Source: Diatrype stigma (lineage: Eukaryota > Ascomycota > Sordariomycetes > Xylariales > Diatrypaceae). From it: a stretch of DNA of 64,000 bases. The position numbers and the translations under genes are program-made. The notes beneath the pieces are model-generated. The model worked only from the letters and a program-made list of their open reading frames with translations, was not told the origin of the DNA and searched no databases. Positions 1-12,183 of this stretch are shown here, in pieces (the stretch's first letter is position 1; each line of letters opens with the position of its first letter). The stretch spans positions 340,482 through 404,481 of the forward strand of contig JAKJXP020000041.1 in assembly GCA_022225965.2 (NCBI GenBank), read 5' to 3'.

Positions 1-3000
1 CATCATTGCCTTCAATATTGATAGCATGAGTAAACCTGCTTGGCAGCCAAATTGATGATATCCTATACCTAGCAACCACCTTGAGCGAGCCAGATAGAAG
101 CAAGATGAGACTGACTTTGTCGACATCCTGTCACTACTACTTATGTCTGCTGACTGATAATTGCATAGACAACAATTAAAACCACCTACATCCCCATATG
201 ACTTGGCAATTATCTTGCAAGAAACGCTGACGATCTCGATGTTACCTCTCCATATGAAGAACATGCAGTGCCCAACATTGTGCCCCTAATAAGCCATAAA
301 CCCTAACATGTCAGCTTAGAATGCCACCCATTCCGGCTTTCCTTAGTGACTTGAGTAACATTTCCCAAGCCGTCGCTATGAAGGCATTTGCCTCTTTTTC
401 ACCAAAACCCTTCGACGTAGAGACTGCCAGCGCAGGTTGAAACATTTGAGGTTATGAACTGCGAACCAATCAGGGGAATGGGTGGGTATGATGACCCCCA
501 TGCTTCTATGAGCCTTCGAGATAGCCTATTGAGCCGTCCATGTCGTACTTCCACAAGGCTTGAGCTCTTAGAATACACGAGTGGGTTTTGGCTGGCTGGT
601 GTTCTGGGTACCACGTGTCCCTGTACTGGGCGCAATGGCGGCGGCGATAGACAGGGCAGCAAGCATGCTTAGCTTGGAAGTGATTGGGTAATCTGGTGAT
701 GTCAAATATCAGCGCTTTAGAAAGCGTGGTAATTCAGAACGGGCGTGGCGCTCTGTCGTGAGTCACAGTTGTGTCAGATACTTTATAGTAGGTACGGTTG
801 ATCTGGGGTCTGGGCGTGTGTCAATGCCAGGTCAATGCTAGGGAAGACCCTACTTTTATAGAAGTCCATGCCTCGCCATCTTCGGTATAGCTGTATCCTG
901 AGGCCCTCCAGCGGGACAGCTGTTGTCACTGGGATCTTATTTCGATCTGAGGCTCCGATAGAAACGGTGATGGTGCCGGACGACGACATCTCTCCCCTTT
1001 GGGCCGCTCGAAGCACGAGATAGCCAATTACCATTGACAAGCCGAACGCCACTCATCTGTGGCCGTGGTCAAACCTGTAACACGAAATGCGCCACCGGTC
1101 TACATTGCCGCGAGCTGCACGTCCACCGGTCTAATGTTGTAACGTGAGATAGCGCGGTTCAGCGTCTCGCTAACAAATATGGTGACAATTCCCGAGTTGC
1201 CAAACGGCCTTATGGTGATAGGCCAAGTGTGTGTAACACAAATGAGCCTATACTTCCATGTGTAACCCAAAAGCCAGCATGCCTCCCCCGGGATGAGATC
1301 CCTAATGCGAGATTTTCTAGCAAGCACGGCTTTCAAGTGAATCCCTGTAAACGTGCTATGATGCCTGTCCCGTCTGAGTCAGCCTGCAAGGCAAACTAGA
1401 TGTTGTTCACCACGTCCGTTTTTTCATACAACTCTATTAGAAATGGCGGAGGTTGAGATGCCACGGTTACTTGAAGATGATCACATGACACGAAGTGCCA
1501 GAATGTAAATGATACCATGCATCAGATTGCCATAAGAAATACGTTGTTCCCTCTTTTCCCTTTTTACGACGAAGTCTTTTTGAATTCCTAGTCTTGTGAT
1601 ACCACGGCAGGTAGGTCTTGGCCTCAATGATGACAAATCTATAAAAGCTAGGTACTTGAACGGTGAAGCTTACAAAGAACGATCGTGATCAACAGCGGGC
1701 TGAGAAAAAAAATGAAAACATAGCGAACAAGTCCCAGGAACCCCCGACGACAATCTGACATAGGGTCATATGTGCGATCGATTTACATCTTCATTAAAAA
1801 TACAAAACGTACTCCGGCCCCAAATGCCAAGTGTAACAGAGTGTAATAAGATGTGAAGGGGCAAAAGAGTGTATTGTATAGAGCCTGTTGCCGGTCCCTG
1901 ATGGCTAGGTCTTGGGTGCTAGCCTCCTTTATATAGACAAAAGTTGGAAAAGTGTTCCATTTGTGTCCCGAGCTCGGTTCATTCCATTCTGACCCCATAT
2001 CATTTTAACCCCCTGGATAAGATGTGCCCTTACAGCCTCGTCAAAGATTAACACCCCAAAGCAAACTCCTATAACCTAGCTCACTGTTATTTCCTTCTGA
2101 TCATCACAGCCACATCGTTGGAAATGGCTCATTGATACTCCAGCCCTACTGCCCATCCAAGCTGGCACGTAATACCACTGACCCGTCCAGGCTGACCCGT
2201 ACTGCTGCTATAGCCCCGCTCATGGCGCTGCTTATCCAAGCGCTGGTGATGCTCCAATGGAACCGACGAATGGACTCGATAAAACGGCGTCAAAATATGG
2301 CTCGCTGGTTGAGAGAGTCTGTATCTGGCACGCTGGCCTGGAAGGTCTGGCGTTGGCGGGGTGGCTAGACTGGGACCATCGACCCTAGGCCAGGTACGCT
2401 TATATGGCCTGGTAAGAGCATATAGTATCAAAGAACTCCAAAGACTATGACTGCAGTTGGAAGGCCAACACAAATCCCACACACCATTACACCTATGAAG
2501 AGCTCAGGGGCTGCCTCAACCCCCCTGTGGGAACATTACCTAGTCTTTGGAGCCCTCGTATTACTTGTCCCGTCGGTACTGAGGAGCGAGTGCTACCCGC
2601 GGCCGTTCACCCTGTGGAATGAAATTCGAAACTCGAGAAGCAAGTGAATAGAGCCTCCTCGGTAGCCTGGTTGCCCTGGTCATCTAAACGAGTGGGGTGG
2701 GGCAGTGTCTCGGATCAGGACTATACCGGCTATGCAATACGGCCCGAGAAGCAAAGTTAAGGGATGCCCAATGTTCAGCTGGGGTTATGCGTTGTGAATA
2801 AATAGAAAGATGCATCATGCAAGTCCGATGGTTCGTTCTTGACCTCTTATGCAACGCAAGCCGCATACCAGTGCAGTATAACGTAGCATAAAATTTAATT
2901 GTCTTGTCCACAAGCTGAAGGTTATGTTACTGTTACTCTGCAGGCTTGATGTGATGTTTTTGCTACCAACATTCAAGCATACAAAAAGCCGTTCTGGTCA

Positions 3001-3469
3001 CTTTTGGGTATTCGGACACAATAGGAATGAGGGGAAGTCTTGCATTAGTATTGCAACGTGGAGTGTGATTGTTAGGCACGCCTATAATCCCAGCTTCTCA
3101 GCCCCTATTGCCCTTGTATAACCCCTTATCTTATCGTGAGCATACATGTATGTATGTATGTATGTATATACGTACCTTACCCAGCCCCTGTCGCACTAGT
3201 CCGCCCTGTTGCCTAACTTAGCACGTACCATGGCATTGTACCTCAGCCTTTGTTCGGCTGCCCCCGATGTTTCGGGCTCAGCTTTGCCACTGGGCCTCAT
3301 CAGGTGTTTGGACTTTCATTCTCTCCAACATTCCTGGCATGACAAGAACTTAAAGTTGTTCCACCATATAATTATTAGGACAATAATCGGGGTTTCCAGC
3401 TACCAGTAGTTTGTCTGCCCAGTTGGTTGTACGCTGTGTGAACCATATCGTCAGGATCCTATAGCAATT
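1..3469. other. Intergenic, no supported gene
   Basis: Only short overlapping open frames on both strands are present, none over about 120 codons and none with a recognisable motif or believable splice partners. A short ATGT microsatellite lies at about 3146-3167. I see no tRNA or other RNA gene. The last few hundred bases presumably hold the promoter of the gene starting at 3470. Confidence 0.6.
3146..3167. repeat. (ATGT)n microsatellite
   Basis: Five and a half tandem copies of ATGT, about 300 bp upstream of the gene starting at 3470. Seen directly; no function proposed. Confidence 0.9.
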
Positions 3470-4687
3470 ATGGGCAAACCATCCCAGTCTGCCGGTCCCA
3501 AACCCTCGGCTTCGGACGCCGTTTCCCTGCACAGCAATCCCGGCGGCGGCGAGAGCTATAGGGATGCTTACCGTGATATCGATGACGACGATGCACCGCA
3601 ATTAGCCGTCGACGACCTGCCTCCGAGCTACGGCCACGCCCTGCAGGAGCAGCAGCACCCGCCCTCCGCCGCCACCGACGAGCCGTCCGCGCCACTGGTC
3701 GCCTCGGTCCCCAACATCCCATTCATCCGGGAGGACGCCAACACGGGGGCGCGCTTCTACGTCAACAAGCTGTTTGAGGACCCCGCGCGCCTGGAGCAGC
3801 ACATCCGGCAGGAGGCGGCGACGCCGCCGCGGCCGTACCTCCGCCTGGTCGGCACGCACACGGAGACGACGCGCGACCGGAAGGGCAAGAGCGAGTCGAG
3901 CACCGTGACGGACTTCGACGTCAACGTCGAGCTGACGCCGTTCCTGTACGCCGACGCCCAGTACCGGCGGTCGTGGACGTCCCTGCGCACGGTCGAGAAC
4001 GGCGAGAAGGTGCGGCGGGGCACCGTGCTCGCCAAGCGCGCCCCGGGCGCCCAGCAGGACATCGAGGTCGGCGGGCCCGACAAGCCCACCCTGCAGGAGT
4101 GGTGCCACCGGTTCGGCGCCAGCCCCGCGGGGCTGAGGTGCTTCGTGCTCCGGCGGCGCATGGTCGGCTTCGACACGGCCGGCGTCGTCTACCGCCTGCG
4201 GCGGCTGGTGCTCGACACCAACTACCGCGGCCACCTGGTCGTCGAGCTGCGCACCAAGAACGAGGTCGTCGAGTGCTACAACGACGCCCGGATCAACCGC
4301 TGGCGCTTCCACCCCTGGGCCTTTTTCCTGGCCGTCATATCGCTGATGATCGTCTTCACGTGGCCGTACCTCTGGCTCCGCACCAAGCGCTGGGAGGTCG
4401 CCGTCGCCGAGTGGCCCTTCTCCCGCACCACCGACGACGGCCGCAAGGAGTACGTCAGCATCAGCGAGGACCAGTGGTACAACATGTGGGCACGCGCCAT
4501 CGCCAAGGCCGTCCTGGAGAAGCGGCAGGCGACGCTGGACCAGGAGGACCTGCGGAGGTCGCAGGAGCCCGAGCCGGCGCTGAATACCGGGCACGCGGGC
4601 GTGGACGGGGCGGTGGGCCTCTTCCGGGCCGGTCTGAGTGCCATGAATGAAGTTAATCGCCACCTTGGCTGGGGTGGAGACTGCTAG
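3470..4687 (+). CDS. Conserved fungal single-pass membrane protein, function unknown
   Basis: A 405-residue intronless frame with strongly GC-rich third positions, typical of an expressed gene here. The N-terminal 65 residues are polar and low complexity (Ser, Pro, Asp, Gln rich). The middle (about 85-280) is a compact mixed domain. One clear hydrophobic segment (AFFLAVISLMIVFTWPYLWL, about residues 284-303) is followed by basic residues, and the C-terminal third is polar. The layout suggests a single-pass protein of an internal membrane. From memory, similar proteins are widespread in filamentous ascomycetes and some carry a label such as ABC transporter, but I see no Walker A or signature motif, so that label is not supported. 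The start is the first ATG of the frame, and the acidic N-terminus follows it directly. No conserved neighbour hints at its role. Confidence 0.8.
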   Translation: MGKPSQSAGPKPSASDAVSLHSNPGGGESYRDAYRDIDDDDAPQLAVDDLPPSYGHALQEQQHPPSAATDEPSAPLVASVPNIPFIREDANTGARFYVNKLFEDPARLEQHIRQEAATPPRPYLRLVGTHTETTRDRKGKSESSTVTDFDVNVELTPFLYADAQYRRSWTSLRTVENGEKVRRGTVLAKRAPGAQQDIEVGGPDKPTLQEWCHRFGASPAGLRCFVLRRRMVGFDTAGVVYRLRRLVLDTNYRGHLVVELRTKNEVVECYNDARINRWRFHPWAFFLAVISLMIVFTWPYLWLRTKRWEVAVAEWPFSRTTDDGRKEYVSISEDQWYNMWARAIAKAVLEKRQATLDQEDLRRSQEPEPALNTGHAGVDGAVGLFRAGLSAMNEVNRHLGWGGDC

Positions 4688-6293
4688 TGTTGTGATTCCG
4701 GGTTAGATTCCGGTGGTGTCATCTGGTTGGTCTATCCGAGGTAGCCACGACGTCCAAGGTTGCATTTTTTGGTCCAACATTGTTAGAGCGTAGCATAAGT
4801 ATAACAAGACTGAATTTGGTATTTTCAAAAGTAAGAGGGGGTCACCCGCTTCTTATGCTATTTTATAATGAAGAGGTCAGTGTCCCTGTTGATGAAATGT
4901 AGGCACTGGGCACCGTCATAAAGCGCCGTCAGGATATCAGTTACTACCAAGGATGAAGCCGGTAGCTTATCTTGGCACATCACTTCAACCTATCTGGGTT
5001 CTCAGGCCCCATAGAACAATGGCCTTGAGATATGAAAGCTGACCTACATCTTACTAGAAGATCCCGTTCCCCCTTGGTGAAAAATAACTACATCTATATA
5101 TAGTCGTTTCATCCCCTAGAGCCTGCATAGTTCCAGAGCTATTCTGTTTCTTGCCCCGTCCCCCATGCCTACCTAGAAGCTCAATGTTCCGCCACTCTGT
5201 GTACCACATCACCTCATGCTTCCTCGATGTTGCTGCCCCATTTCGTATGAACTTATGGATCGTATATTGGCGCTTGAGGGCATCATGGATAACCTAGGGC
5301 AATAACACGTCAAAACGGTCATTTATTTCATGAGATTCCCAAAAGGTATTAGGGTCGTCCAGGACCAAATTAGAATAAATGGGAGGGATTAGTTGGTTCC
5401 AATATAAAAATTCTTCTATTTGATCAACTCCGTGGGCAGTTGGGTGCCTTAGGGGCCCTGCAATATATGACATGTAGCAAACGGAAACCTGCAGGACAGA
5501 ATTGCATACCAACAAGCCCTAACTGGCTCAGATAGACAATTCCAGAAGTATGGCGCTTTCAGTTACCACCCCAACCGTTCACAAAAACAAACAGATCAAA
5601 CCATCAAACAGATCAAACCAGATTTGATTTGTTAGTAATGCTGCTGACAGACCCCTCCATGCTCATAATAAGTACCCAGTTAGATGCTCCTATTGTTCAA
5701 CTTCCCATTTCTACAAGTTATTACCGTGACAATATGACCTTGATTAAGTCCTTGCCCAGTAAATCAATTCACTTCTAGAAAATACCCACTCAGGCAGCAT
5801 GGGGAGTAAAGGTAGAGTCTGTGGGTCCGGAGGAAGTGAATATATGAAAGGTATAATAGGGCAGCCAATGAGAAGCCTCGATAAGCTATTAGATAATAGG
5901 GGGTACTGAACAATAGGAATGGGTTCCTAAGAACCCATTCCAGTAATAACTCTAGCAATTATATATAAAGACGCAGTTAGGACAGCCCTTACCTTCATTT
6001 CTAATACATCAATAAAGCACAGGATATTTGGAACTAGTCTTGCGTTTCATACAAGTGCCCCAGAACACATTAGTCGATAATTCAACTCTAGACCTTCAAA
6101 GGCTCCAACCTTCCATCCCCTCTCCCCTGAGGTCAACTAGCAGCATCGTCGATATCCACACTGGCAACTTTGAGTCCAAAAACGGCTTGCACTTTTGGCG
6201 GGATTCACCACGTCATTTGACGGTAATATCCTATTGTACGGCATATCCCGAAGACCAACTACACCCTTCACGTCCACCCAATCTATCATAAAC
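4688..6293. other. Intergenic, contains a perfect hairpin
   Basis: No supported gene. The sequence is moderately AT-rich with only short frames. The one clear structural element is a perfect inverted repeat at 5916-5941, listed separately, about 350 bp upstream of the BTB gene start. Confidence 0.6.
5916..5941. repeat. Perfect 11-bp inverted repeat (hairpin)
   Basis: GGAATGGGTTC, a 4-base CTAA loop, then GAACCCATTCC: eleven of eleven arm bases pair. It lies about 350 bp upstream of the BTB gene start at 6294. It could be a dimeric transcription-factor site, a stem in an untranslated leader, or chance. Confidence 0.7.
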
Positions 6294-7394
6294 ATGGCCA
6301 GTATTCCCTTTCAAAGGTTAGTAACATCCAAGAGTATGATCTTGTTCCTTTTCACTAACTCCGTGAACAGTATTGTGGAATCGAAAATGGTTCAATTCAT
6401 TATCGGTCCTGAACAAAAGGAATTTCTTGTCTATAGCGGTGCCATCACGAGCTTGTCCAGGCCTTTGAATCGTCTCCTGACCGGTCATATGAAAGAAGCA
6501 CTTGAGGGCCGTGTTGTATGGGATGACATCGACGAAGGGACCTTTGTGAGATTCCTCCAATGGGCATATACGGGCGACTACACGGACCTCGACCCCGAGA
6601 TCGAGATACAGCATGAACCGTCCCTTTCTGGAGCTTCTGTTAGCAGTGTCCCTGGCCAGACGGATGAAACTGAGGGGCCTGTTATTGAAGATTCGGACGC
6701 ACAGCTACCAGCAGAAGAACTGGGGACGGAGCCGAAGACAGAGCGTCCGGTTGCCCTTACTAGTGTGGAAGCTTCGTCGCTTTCTTACATGGCACAGCTT
6801 TATGAAGAAGTCGGTTGTTCGAAATGCTACTGGTCCCATCATCCAGGCTTCGACCGTACGGAGTGCCGGAACTGCAACGGTATCTTCTACTTGGGGCATT
6901 GCCCGAACTGCCCATACAAATACAGCAATCGATGCATGATGTGCGACACCCCAGTCACACAGGAACAGATGGCGGCTCAGTTCATTTGCATGTCTCCTGG
7001 TCCACCTGGTAGATGCCACTTGGAGGCCCGCAAGAACGTAAAGGAATACGAGGGCTACAGCGAGATCTTTCTTTCTCACGCCCGACTTTACGTACTAGCG
7101 GACAAATACGACATTCCCCGTCTTCTCGATTTAGCGATATATAAGCTTTGGGCCACATTGAAGGACTTCAAGCCGTATCCCAGGCACTTCGATGACATCG
7201 CCACTCTTATCTTGTACGCCTTTTGCGCCTTTTCGGAAATGGCGGAGGGCAACAAGATGTGCGATATGCTAGTCCTTTATTCGGCGTGCATCTTCAAGGA
7301 GTTTCAAAACGCACGGGCGTTCAAACATTTGGTGGAGGAGGCTCCCCTATTCGCCTATGGTTTGATGAGGAAGGTATCTGAACGTTTCTGCTGA
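6294..7394 (+). CDS. BTB/POZ-domain protein with CxxC zinc-knuckle insert
   Basis: A 366-residue protein from the ATG at 6294; an in-frame ATG at 6195 would add 33 residues with no domain content. An N-terminal BTB-like part contains FIIGPEQKEFLVYSGAI, LLTGHMKEALEG and FVRFLQWAYTGDY, the usual fungal pattern of a dimerisation strand followed by the aromatic YTGDY turn. After an acidic linker comes a Cys-rich insert with four CxxC pairs (CSKC, CRNC, CPNC, CMMC) within about 45 residues, probably binding one or two zinc ions. The helix ARLYVLADKYDIPRLLDLAI then resumes the BTB C-terminal fold. Fungal BTB proteins are often Cul3 adaptors or transcription-associated. Partner and target cannot be read from the sequence. 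No intron is needed. Confidence 0.85.
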   Translation: MASIPFQRLVTSKSMILFLFTNSVNSIVESKMVQFIIGPEQKEFLVYSGAITSLSRPLNRLLTGHMKEALEGRVVWDDIDEGTFVRFLQWAYTGDYTDLDPEIEIQHEPSLSGASVSSVPGQTDETEGPVIEDSDAQLPAEELGTEPKTERPVALTSVEASSLSYMAQLYEEVGCSKCYWSHHPGFDRTECRNCNGIFYLGHCPNCPYKYSNRCMMCDTPVTQEQMAAQFICMSPGPPGRCHLEARKNVKEYEGYSEIFLSHARLYVLADKYDIPRLLDLAIYKLWATLKDFKPYPRHFDDIATLILYAFCAFSEMAEGNKMCDMLVLYSACIFKEFQNARAFKHLVEEAPLFAYGLMRKVSERFC

Positions 7395-8605
7395 GCATGA
7401 CACCCCGAAACTTGCAGAGAAAAAAGAAATCTTTACTGTTACATACTTGTATATTACTTCTAGTTTTCCCACATAGTATGAAGTGCCTTCTCTTACAGGC
7501 AAGGTTATGACCCCCCTTCTGCAACTTGGTCTATCGCCGAGGTTATCACCTCAGCATGATCTAATGTCGTGGTGGATAGATTGCCTAATAAATGAACAAT
7601 CTTCTACAAAGTATAACCGAAGGAATACAAACATGCGATGGTACTGCTTTGCTGTTGATATTTGAACCTCCCAATGCTGGTCTATATCACAAGGCGGCTT
7701 GCGTAGCCTTCATGGGCCTGATGGTTTCCTTCTCATATTCTGGCACTAATGAGATTTCAACAGTGAATTGAACTATACATCAAGGGTATAATGTATAAAG
7801 GAGGTGAGCAGTTTCAAGGATATCCAGGTTACAATTAATGTAGACCTTCTGACGATCTGCTACCTTTACCAATCATCGATATTCAGGTCCTAATCTTCCA
7901 CCGGAGCCCGATCTATAATCGCAATATTCATTTTGCGAGTTGGTGCTACAGGACAACGACGTGAATGATAAGGTCCGGAACGGGTTTGTTTTGTCACCAT
8001 CTTGAACATATATCACCGGTCATAGGCAGTAATTAAATAACGAGAAGATTGTAAGCAACAAGATTCTGGAGAAGGAACCGGAGAATTGGGAATGGTTCAA
8101 CCAATGGCACGCTAACGATAACTGCCTGCGTCTAGATCCCAGGGATGAGACACTGGGCTGACATTCGCAGGCCTCCAATCGTTCGCGAGTCATTTTTTGC
8201 CAGCCCGCTGCCCAGACCCATGGGTCCTATTGGACACTCACCTGGCTCTGTTCACTCTCCGATCGGTGGAGCCATCTGAATAGGGAGGGATGCAGGCCTG
8301 CTTAGTTCCAACTCGCCCGCGTTCTAAGCCACGTGCAGGAATCCCACGCGTCCCAAGATAGCGGGTAAAGCTTCCGTTTGTCAATGAAATTATTATGTCG
8401 ATCGACGAAAATTCGCGCCTCCTTATCTCTGGGGGCTATGTGTGTCTTGGCCAGCCGGGCATTGACCTGCCTGCTGCCCACAGTTCCATACCTATAACTG
8501 TTCATTGTCCGAAAGTCTCTAGCGTATTCCCTCTGCCTAATAGATCAGTCGCAGTACATCCAGGCTCATGATCTCTATTCGCTATTCCGTGCTGAGCTGA
8601 CGACC
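7395..8605. other. Intergenic, upstream of the potassium transporter
   Basis: About 1.2 kb without a convincing coding frame, holding the BTB gene's 3' region and presumably the promoter and leader of the HAK transporter. No repeat or RNA gene seen. Confidence 0.55.
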
Positions 8606-11563
8606 ATGACGGCGTCGACAATCAAGATCGCGGATGGGGCGGGCCATCCTAGCAAGCTCGGCAACTCTACTGCGGTAGATGTCGGTGGCGTGTACCATTC
8701 TCGGGAGTTCTCACGCTCACCCTATCCCCATGATCGCCATCAGCTCTCGCGCGTGTCATCCATTAGAGTTTCCGACCATGCTGGCGATCTCGAAGACGGG
8801 GAAGACTGGCGCCGTGACGACTCGAAGAAGAAGCAGGTCTTCAAGGGGACCACGTTGCTCTGGTAGCGTAGCCTCCGACTCAGAATATAATCCAAGCCAA
8901 TGACTGCGGTGGCCGTTGCTGACAATGTGTACCTAAAGGCTAGCGTACCAATCCGTTGGTGTGATCTACGGCGATATTGGAACTAGGTGCGAAACATCCA
9001 ACAAATGAAGTCTGAAGACATATTGACAATTCTTCTTTAGCCCCCTGTATGTGTTTTCGTCGACGTTTACCCATGCGCCAACGTACAATGAATTGGTCGA
9101 GGTGCTGTCCGTCATCATCTGGTCGGTGACGATCATGGTCTCCCTCAAATACGTCTTGATCGTCTTGCATGCCGACAATGAGGGCGAGGGGGGCACATTC
9201 AGTTGCTACTCTCTCCTTACTCGTTATGTAAGCAATCCCTTCTACCCCTGGATCCACACTTTACCCTATCCGTTCGTCTAAAGTAACAGGAAATAGGCCA
9301 ATATAACTGAGCGCGACCCTCGCGAGCAAGTCCTGGTCAAGATGGAACGTCACGACACGGACGACCTCTCCCCCAGCAACAAGACCTTGCGATCCGGGAT
9401 CGAGAACAGCAGGTTCACGCGGGGCCTGCTCAAGACGATCGGCGTCCTCGCCGTGTCGATGGTGATCGCGGACGGCGTGCTGACGCCGGCGCAGTCGGTG
9501 CTCGGCGCGGTGCAGGGCCTCTCGGTCGTGAGCCCGTCCATCACGAGCCCGACGATCGTCGGCACGTCGTGCGCCATCCTCGTGGTGCTGTTCGCGATCC
9601 AGCCGCTCGGCACGACGCGGCTGGCCAGCTTCTTCGCGCCCATCGTCGTCGTGTGGCTCGCCTTCAACGCCGGCTTCGGCATCTACAACCTCGTCATGCA
9701 CGACCACACCGTCCTCCGCGCCTTCTCCCCCTGGTTCGCCATCCACTTCTTCGTCGAGGGCCGGTACGACGCCTGGAGGATGCTCGGCGGCATCCTGCTC
9801 GCCTTCACGGGCGTCGAGGCCCTCTTCGCAGACCTGGGCGCCTTCAGCATGCGCGCTATCCAGATCAGCTGGTTCAGCTGGTGCTATCCCTGTCTGCTCC
9901 TGGCTTACATCGGGCAGGCAGCGTATATCAGCGAGAACCCTGAGGCCTACTCGAACCCCTTTTATAACTGTGTCCCCCCTGGGATGTTATATCCCAGTCT
10001 GGTCGTCGCTATGCTCGCCGCTATCGTAGCGTCGCAAGCTATGATCACGGCCGTCTTCCAGGCGAGTCTCCCCATTTCATTGGACATGATAGCTCGTCAT
10101 GCTAACAGAAGTCTGCATAATCCAGCTTATAAACCAGCTAATGAAGCTCTCATACTGCCCGCAAGTCAAAGTCGTACACACCTCGAGCCGCTTCCACGGC
10201 CAATTGTACGTCCCTTTCTTGAACTGGGTCCTGATGTGCTTGGCCATCCTCGTCACCGCCGTGTATTCGAACACGACCCGACTGGGCAATGCGTACGGGT
10301 GAGTTCCAAGAGTTACGTATTCCCATACCATTGAGCAGGCCATTGATATCTGTAACTAGGGTCTGCGTCATGTTCGTTACCTTTTTCGATACTTGCATGG
10401 TGACGCTCGCCTCCCTGATCGTCTGGCGCTTCTCGCCCTTCCTCGTCTTCATCCCCTGGCTCTTCTTCGCCACCGTCGACGGACTGTACCTGTCCTCGGC
10501 CCTGACCAAGGTCCCCGACGGTGCCTGGTTCACCATCACCATCTCAGGGATCCTTGCATGCATCTTCCTTCTCTGGCGCTTCGGAAAGGAGAACCAGTGG
10601 CGCGCCGAGGCGGAAGACCGATTCCGGCCCTCAGAGCTCATCACCAGGGATAGCAGCATCAGCAGGACCTCGTCCGCCGCCGCCGCCGCCGCCGCTACAA
10701 CAACAGAAGGCAGCGGCGATCACCAAGGCCACGACCGCGACGACGACGACGACGACCACCCGGCGAAGCTCCGGCTGACGGCGCGCTGGGGCGGCGACGG
10801 CCTCAGCCGGATCCGCGGCTTCGGCATCTACTTCGACAAGACGGGGATCAACACGCCGGCGGTGTTCGCGCAGTTCGTGCGCAAGATCGGCGCCGTGCCC
10901 GACGCCACCGTCTTCTTCCACCTGCACCCGGTCGAGGCGCCCAGCGTGGCCGACGCCGACCGCTACGCTATCTCGCGCCTCGGCAGCAGCATCCCCGGAT
11001 GCTACCGCCTCGTCGTGCGCCACGGCTTCATGGACGAGGTCATCACGCCCGACCTCGCCGCCCTGATCTACGAGCAGGTTCGGGGTTACATCGTGCGCCA
11101 GGCCGTGGTCGAGGATGGCAATAGCGGCGGCGGCGCGGACGAGATGGAGGGAGAGGAAGAGGAGGTAAATAGCTCTTCCCGCGGGGAGAAAGATACCAGC
11201 AGCGCGAGCGTAAGCGCGAATATCCCCTCTACCGCCACCAGCACGGTACATTTCGGCAGTGGTGACAGTACCAACGGGAAGCAGAGGAAGAACAACAACA
11301 ACACCAACAACAGCGCGGTCCCCATCGAGCTCCGCGACCGGGCCGTGCGTCGCGAGCTGGCGAAGCTCGACCGCGCCTACGCCAGCAAGGTGATGTACCT
11401 AGTGGGGAAGGAACAGATGAAGATCAAGGTCGGCGCGTCCCTGTTCCGGACCGTCCTCCTCGCCAGCTTCTTGTGGATCCGGGACAACACCCGCGCAAAG
11501 ATCGCAAATCTCCGCCTGGCCATGGACCGTGTGGTGGAGGTTGGGTTCGTGAAGGAGATTTGA
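8606..11563 (+). CDS. High-affinity potassium transporter, HAK/KUP family
   Basis: Six exons: 8606-8862, 8939-8986, 9041-9227, 9297-10061, 10126-10298, 10360-11563, giving 877 residues with every junction in frame. The protein imports K+ across the plasma membrane, by H+ or Na+ symport in known fungal HAK proteins. The family pattern is plain: GVIYGDIGTSPLYVF, VLSVIIWSVT, VKMERH, ENSRFTRGLLKTIGVLAVSM, ADGVLTPAQSVLGAVQGL, FTGVEALFADLGAFS and CVMFVTFFDTCMV, then a cytosolic domain with YFDKTGINTPAVF and the family end VEVGFVKEI. About 12 membrane segments are expected. The cytosolic region holds fungal-specific low-complexity inserts (Ala, Asp, Asn runs). Intron 4 (10062-10125) appears to use a GC donor (CAG/GCGAGT) with a GCTAAC branch site; no GT donor nearby preserves the family sequence. 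In Neurospora the corresponding gene is hak-1. Confidence 0.96.
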
Positions 11564-12082
11564 GCTATCTAGGTAGGTAGGGCAGGCTAAGCCCGTGACT
11601 ATTTGGGTAATCCACGTGGCTGGCTGGACGGAGAAAAGGGGATGGTCGGGGTTTATCCTTAAGGATGTGACGGCGCTGCCTTTTCCATTTTGTATCTCCC
11701 TTTCAGGATTACGGGGTTTTGTGCTTCGCTCATATTGAAGGGTATTCAGGTATGGTACGGAGCATATTCATAATGATGGCATTCGCGAGGCATACGATGG
11801 ATATACGGATAGGGGTAAGGTTTACGATCATCTCGCAATAAGTGAGGACTACATATAACTGTCGTTACAAGATCTAGATACAACCAAAGACTAGACCAGG
11901 CATATGGACGATAGTAGAGGACAGAATAACGACGGTTGCATTGCCACCAAGCCAAACGAGCAATGAAAACATAATTACTCTCTGAACATAAACAAATCAA
12001 GCAATAGGCATTGATTCGTCTACCCAAAGCAAACATCCCTGCTTTTGTATGTCTCCGTATTTGTCTGCCTGTACCTCCCTGT
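11564..12082. other. Intergenic, 3' side of the HAK gene
   Basis: About 520 bp without a supported gene, between the HAK stop codon and the G-run of the assembly gap. It starts with a short TAGG repeat just after the stop codon. Confidence 0.5.
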
Positions 12083-12148
12083 GGGGGGGGGGGGGGGGGG
12101 GGGGGGGNNNNNNNNNNCCCCCCCGCCCCCCCCCCCCCCCCCCCCCCC
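12083..12148. other. Assembly gap flanked by G-run and C-run
   Basis: Twenty-five G (12083-12107), ten N (12108-12117), then a C-run interrupted by one G (12118-12148). A G-run facing a C-run across an N spacer suggests two contig ends joined at homopolymer artefacts, so the true sequence, length and even relative orientation here are uncertain. Confidence 0.95.
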
Positions 12149-12183
12149 TGTTTTGGCCATGTCATTGTCGGCGTGAACAACCA

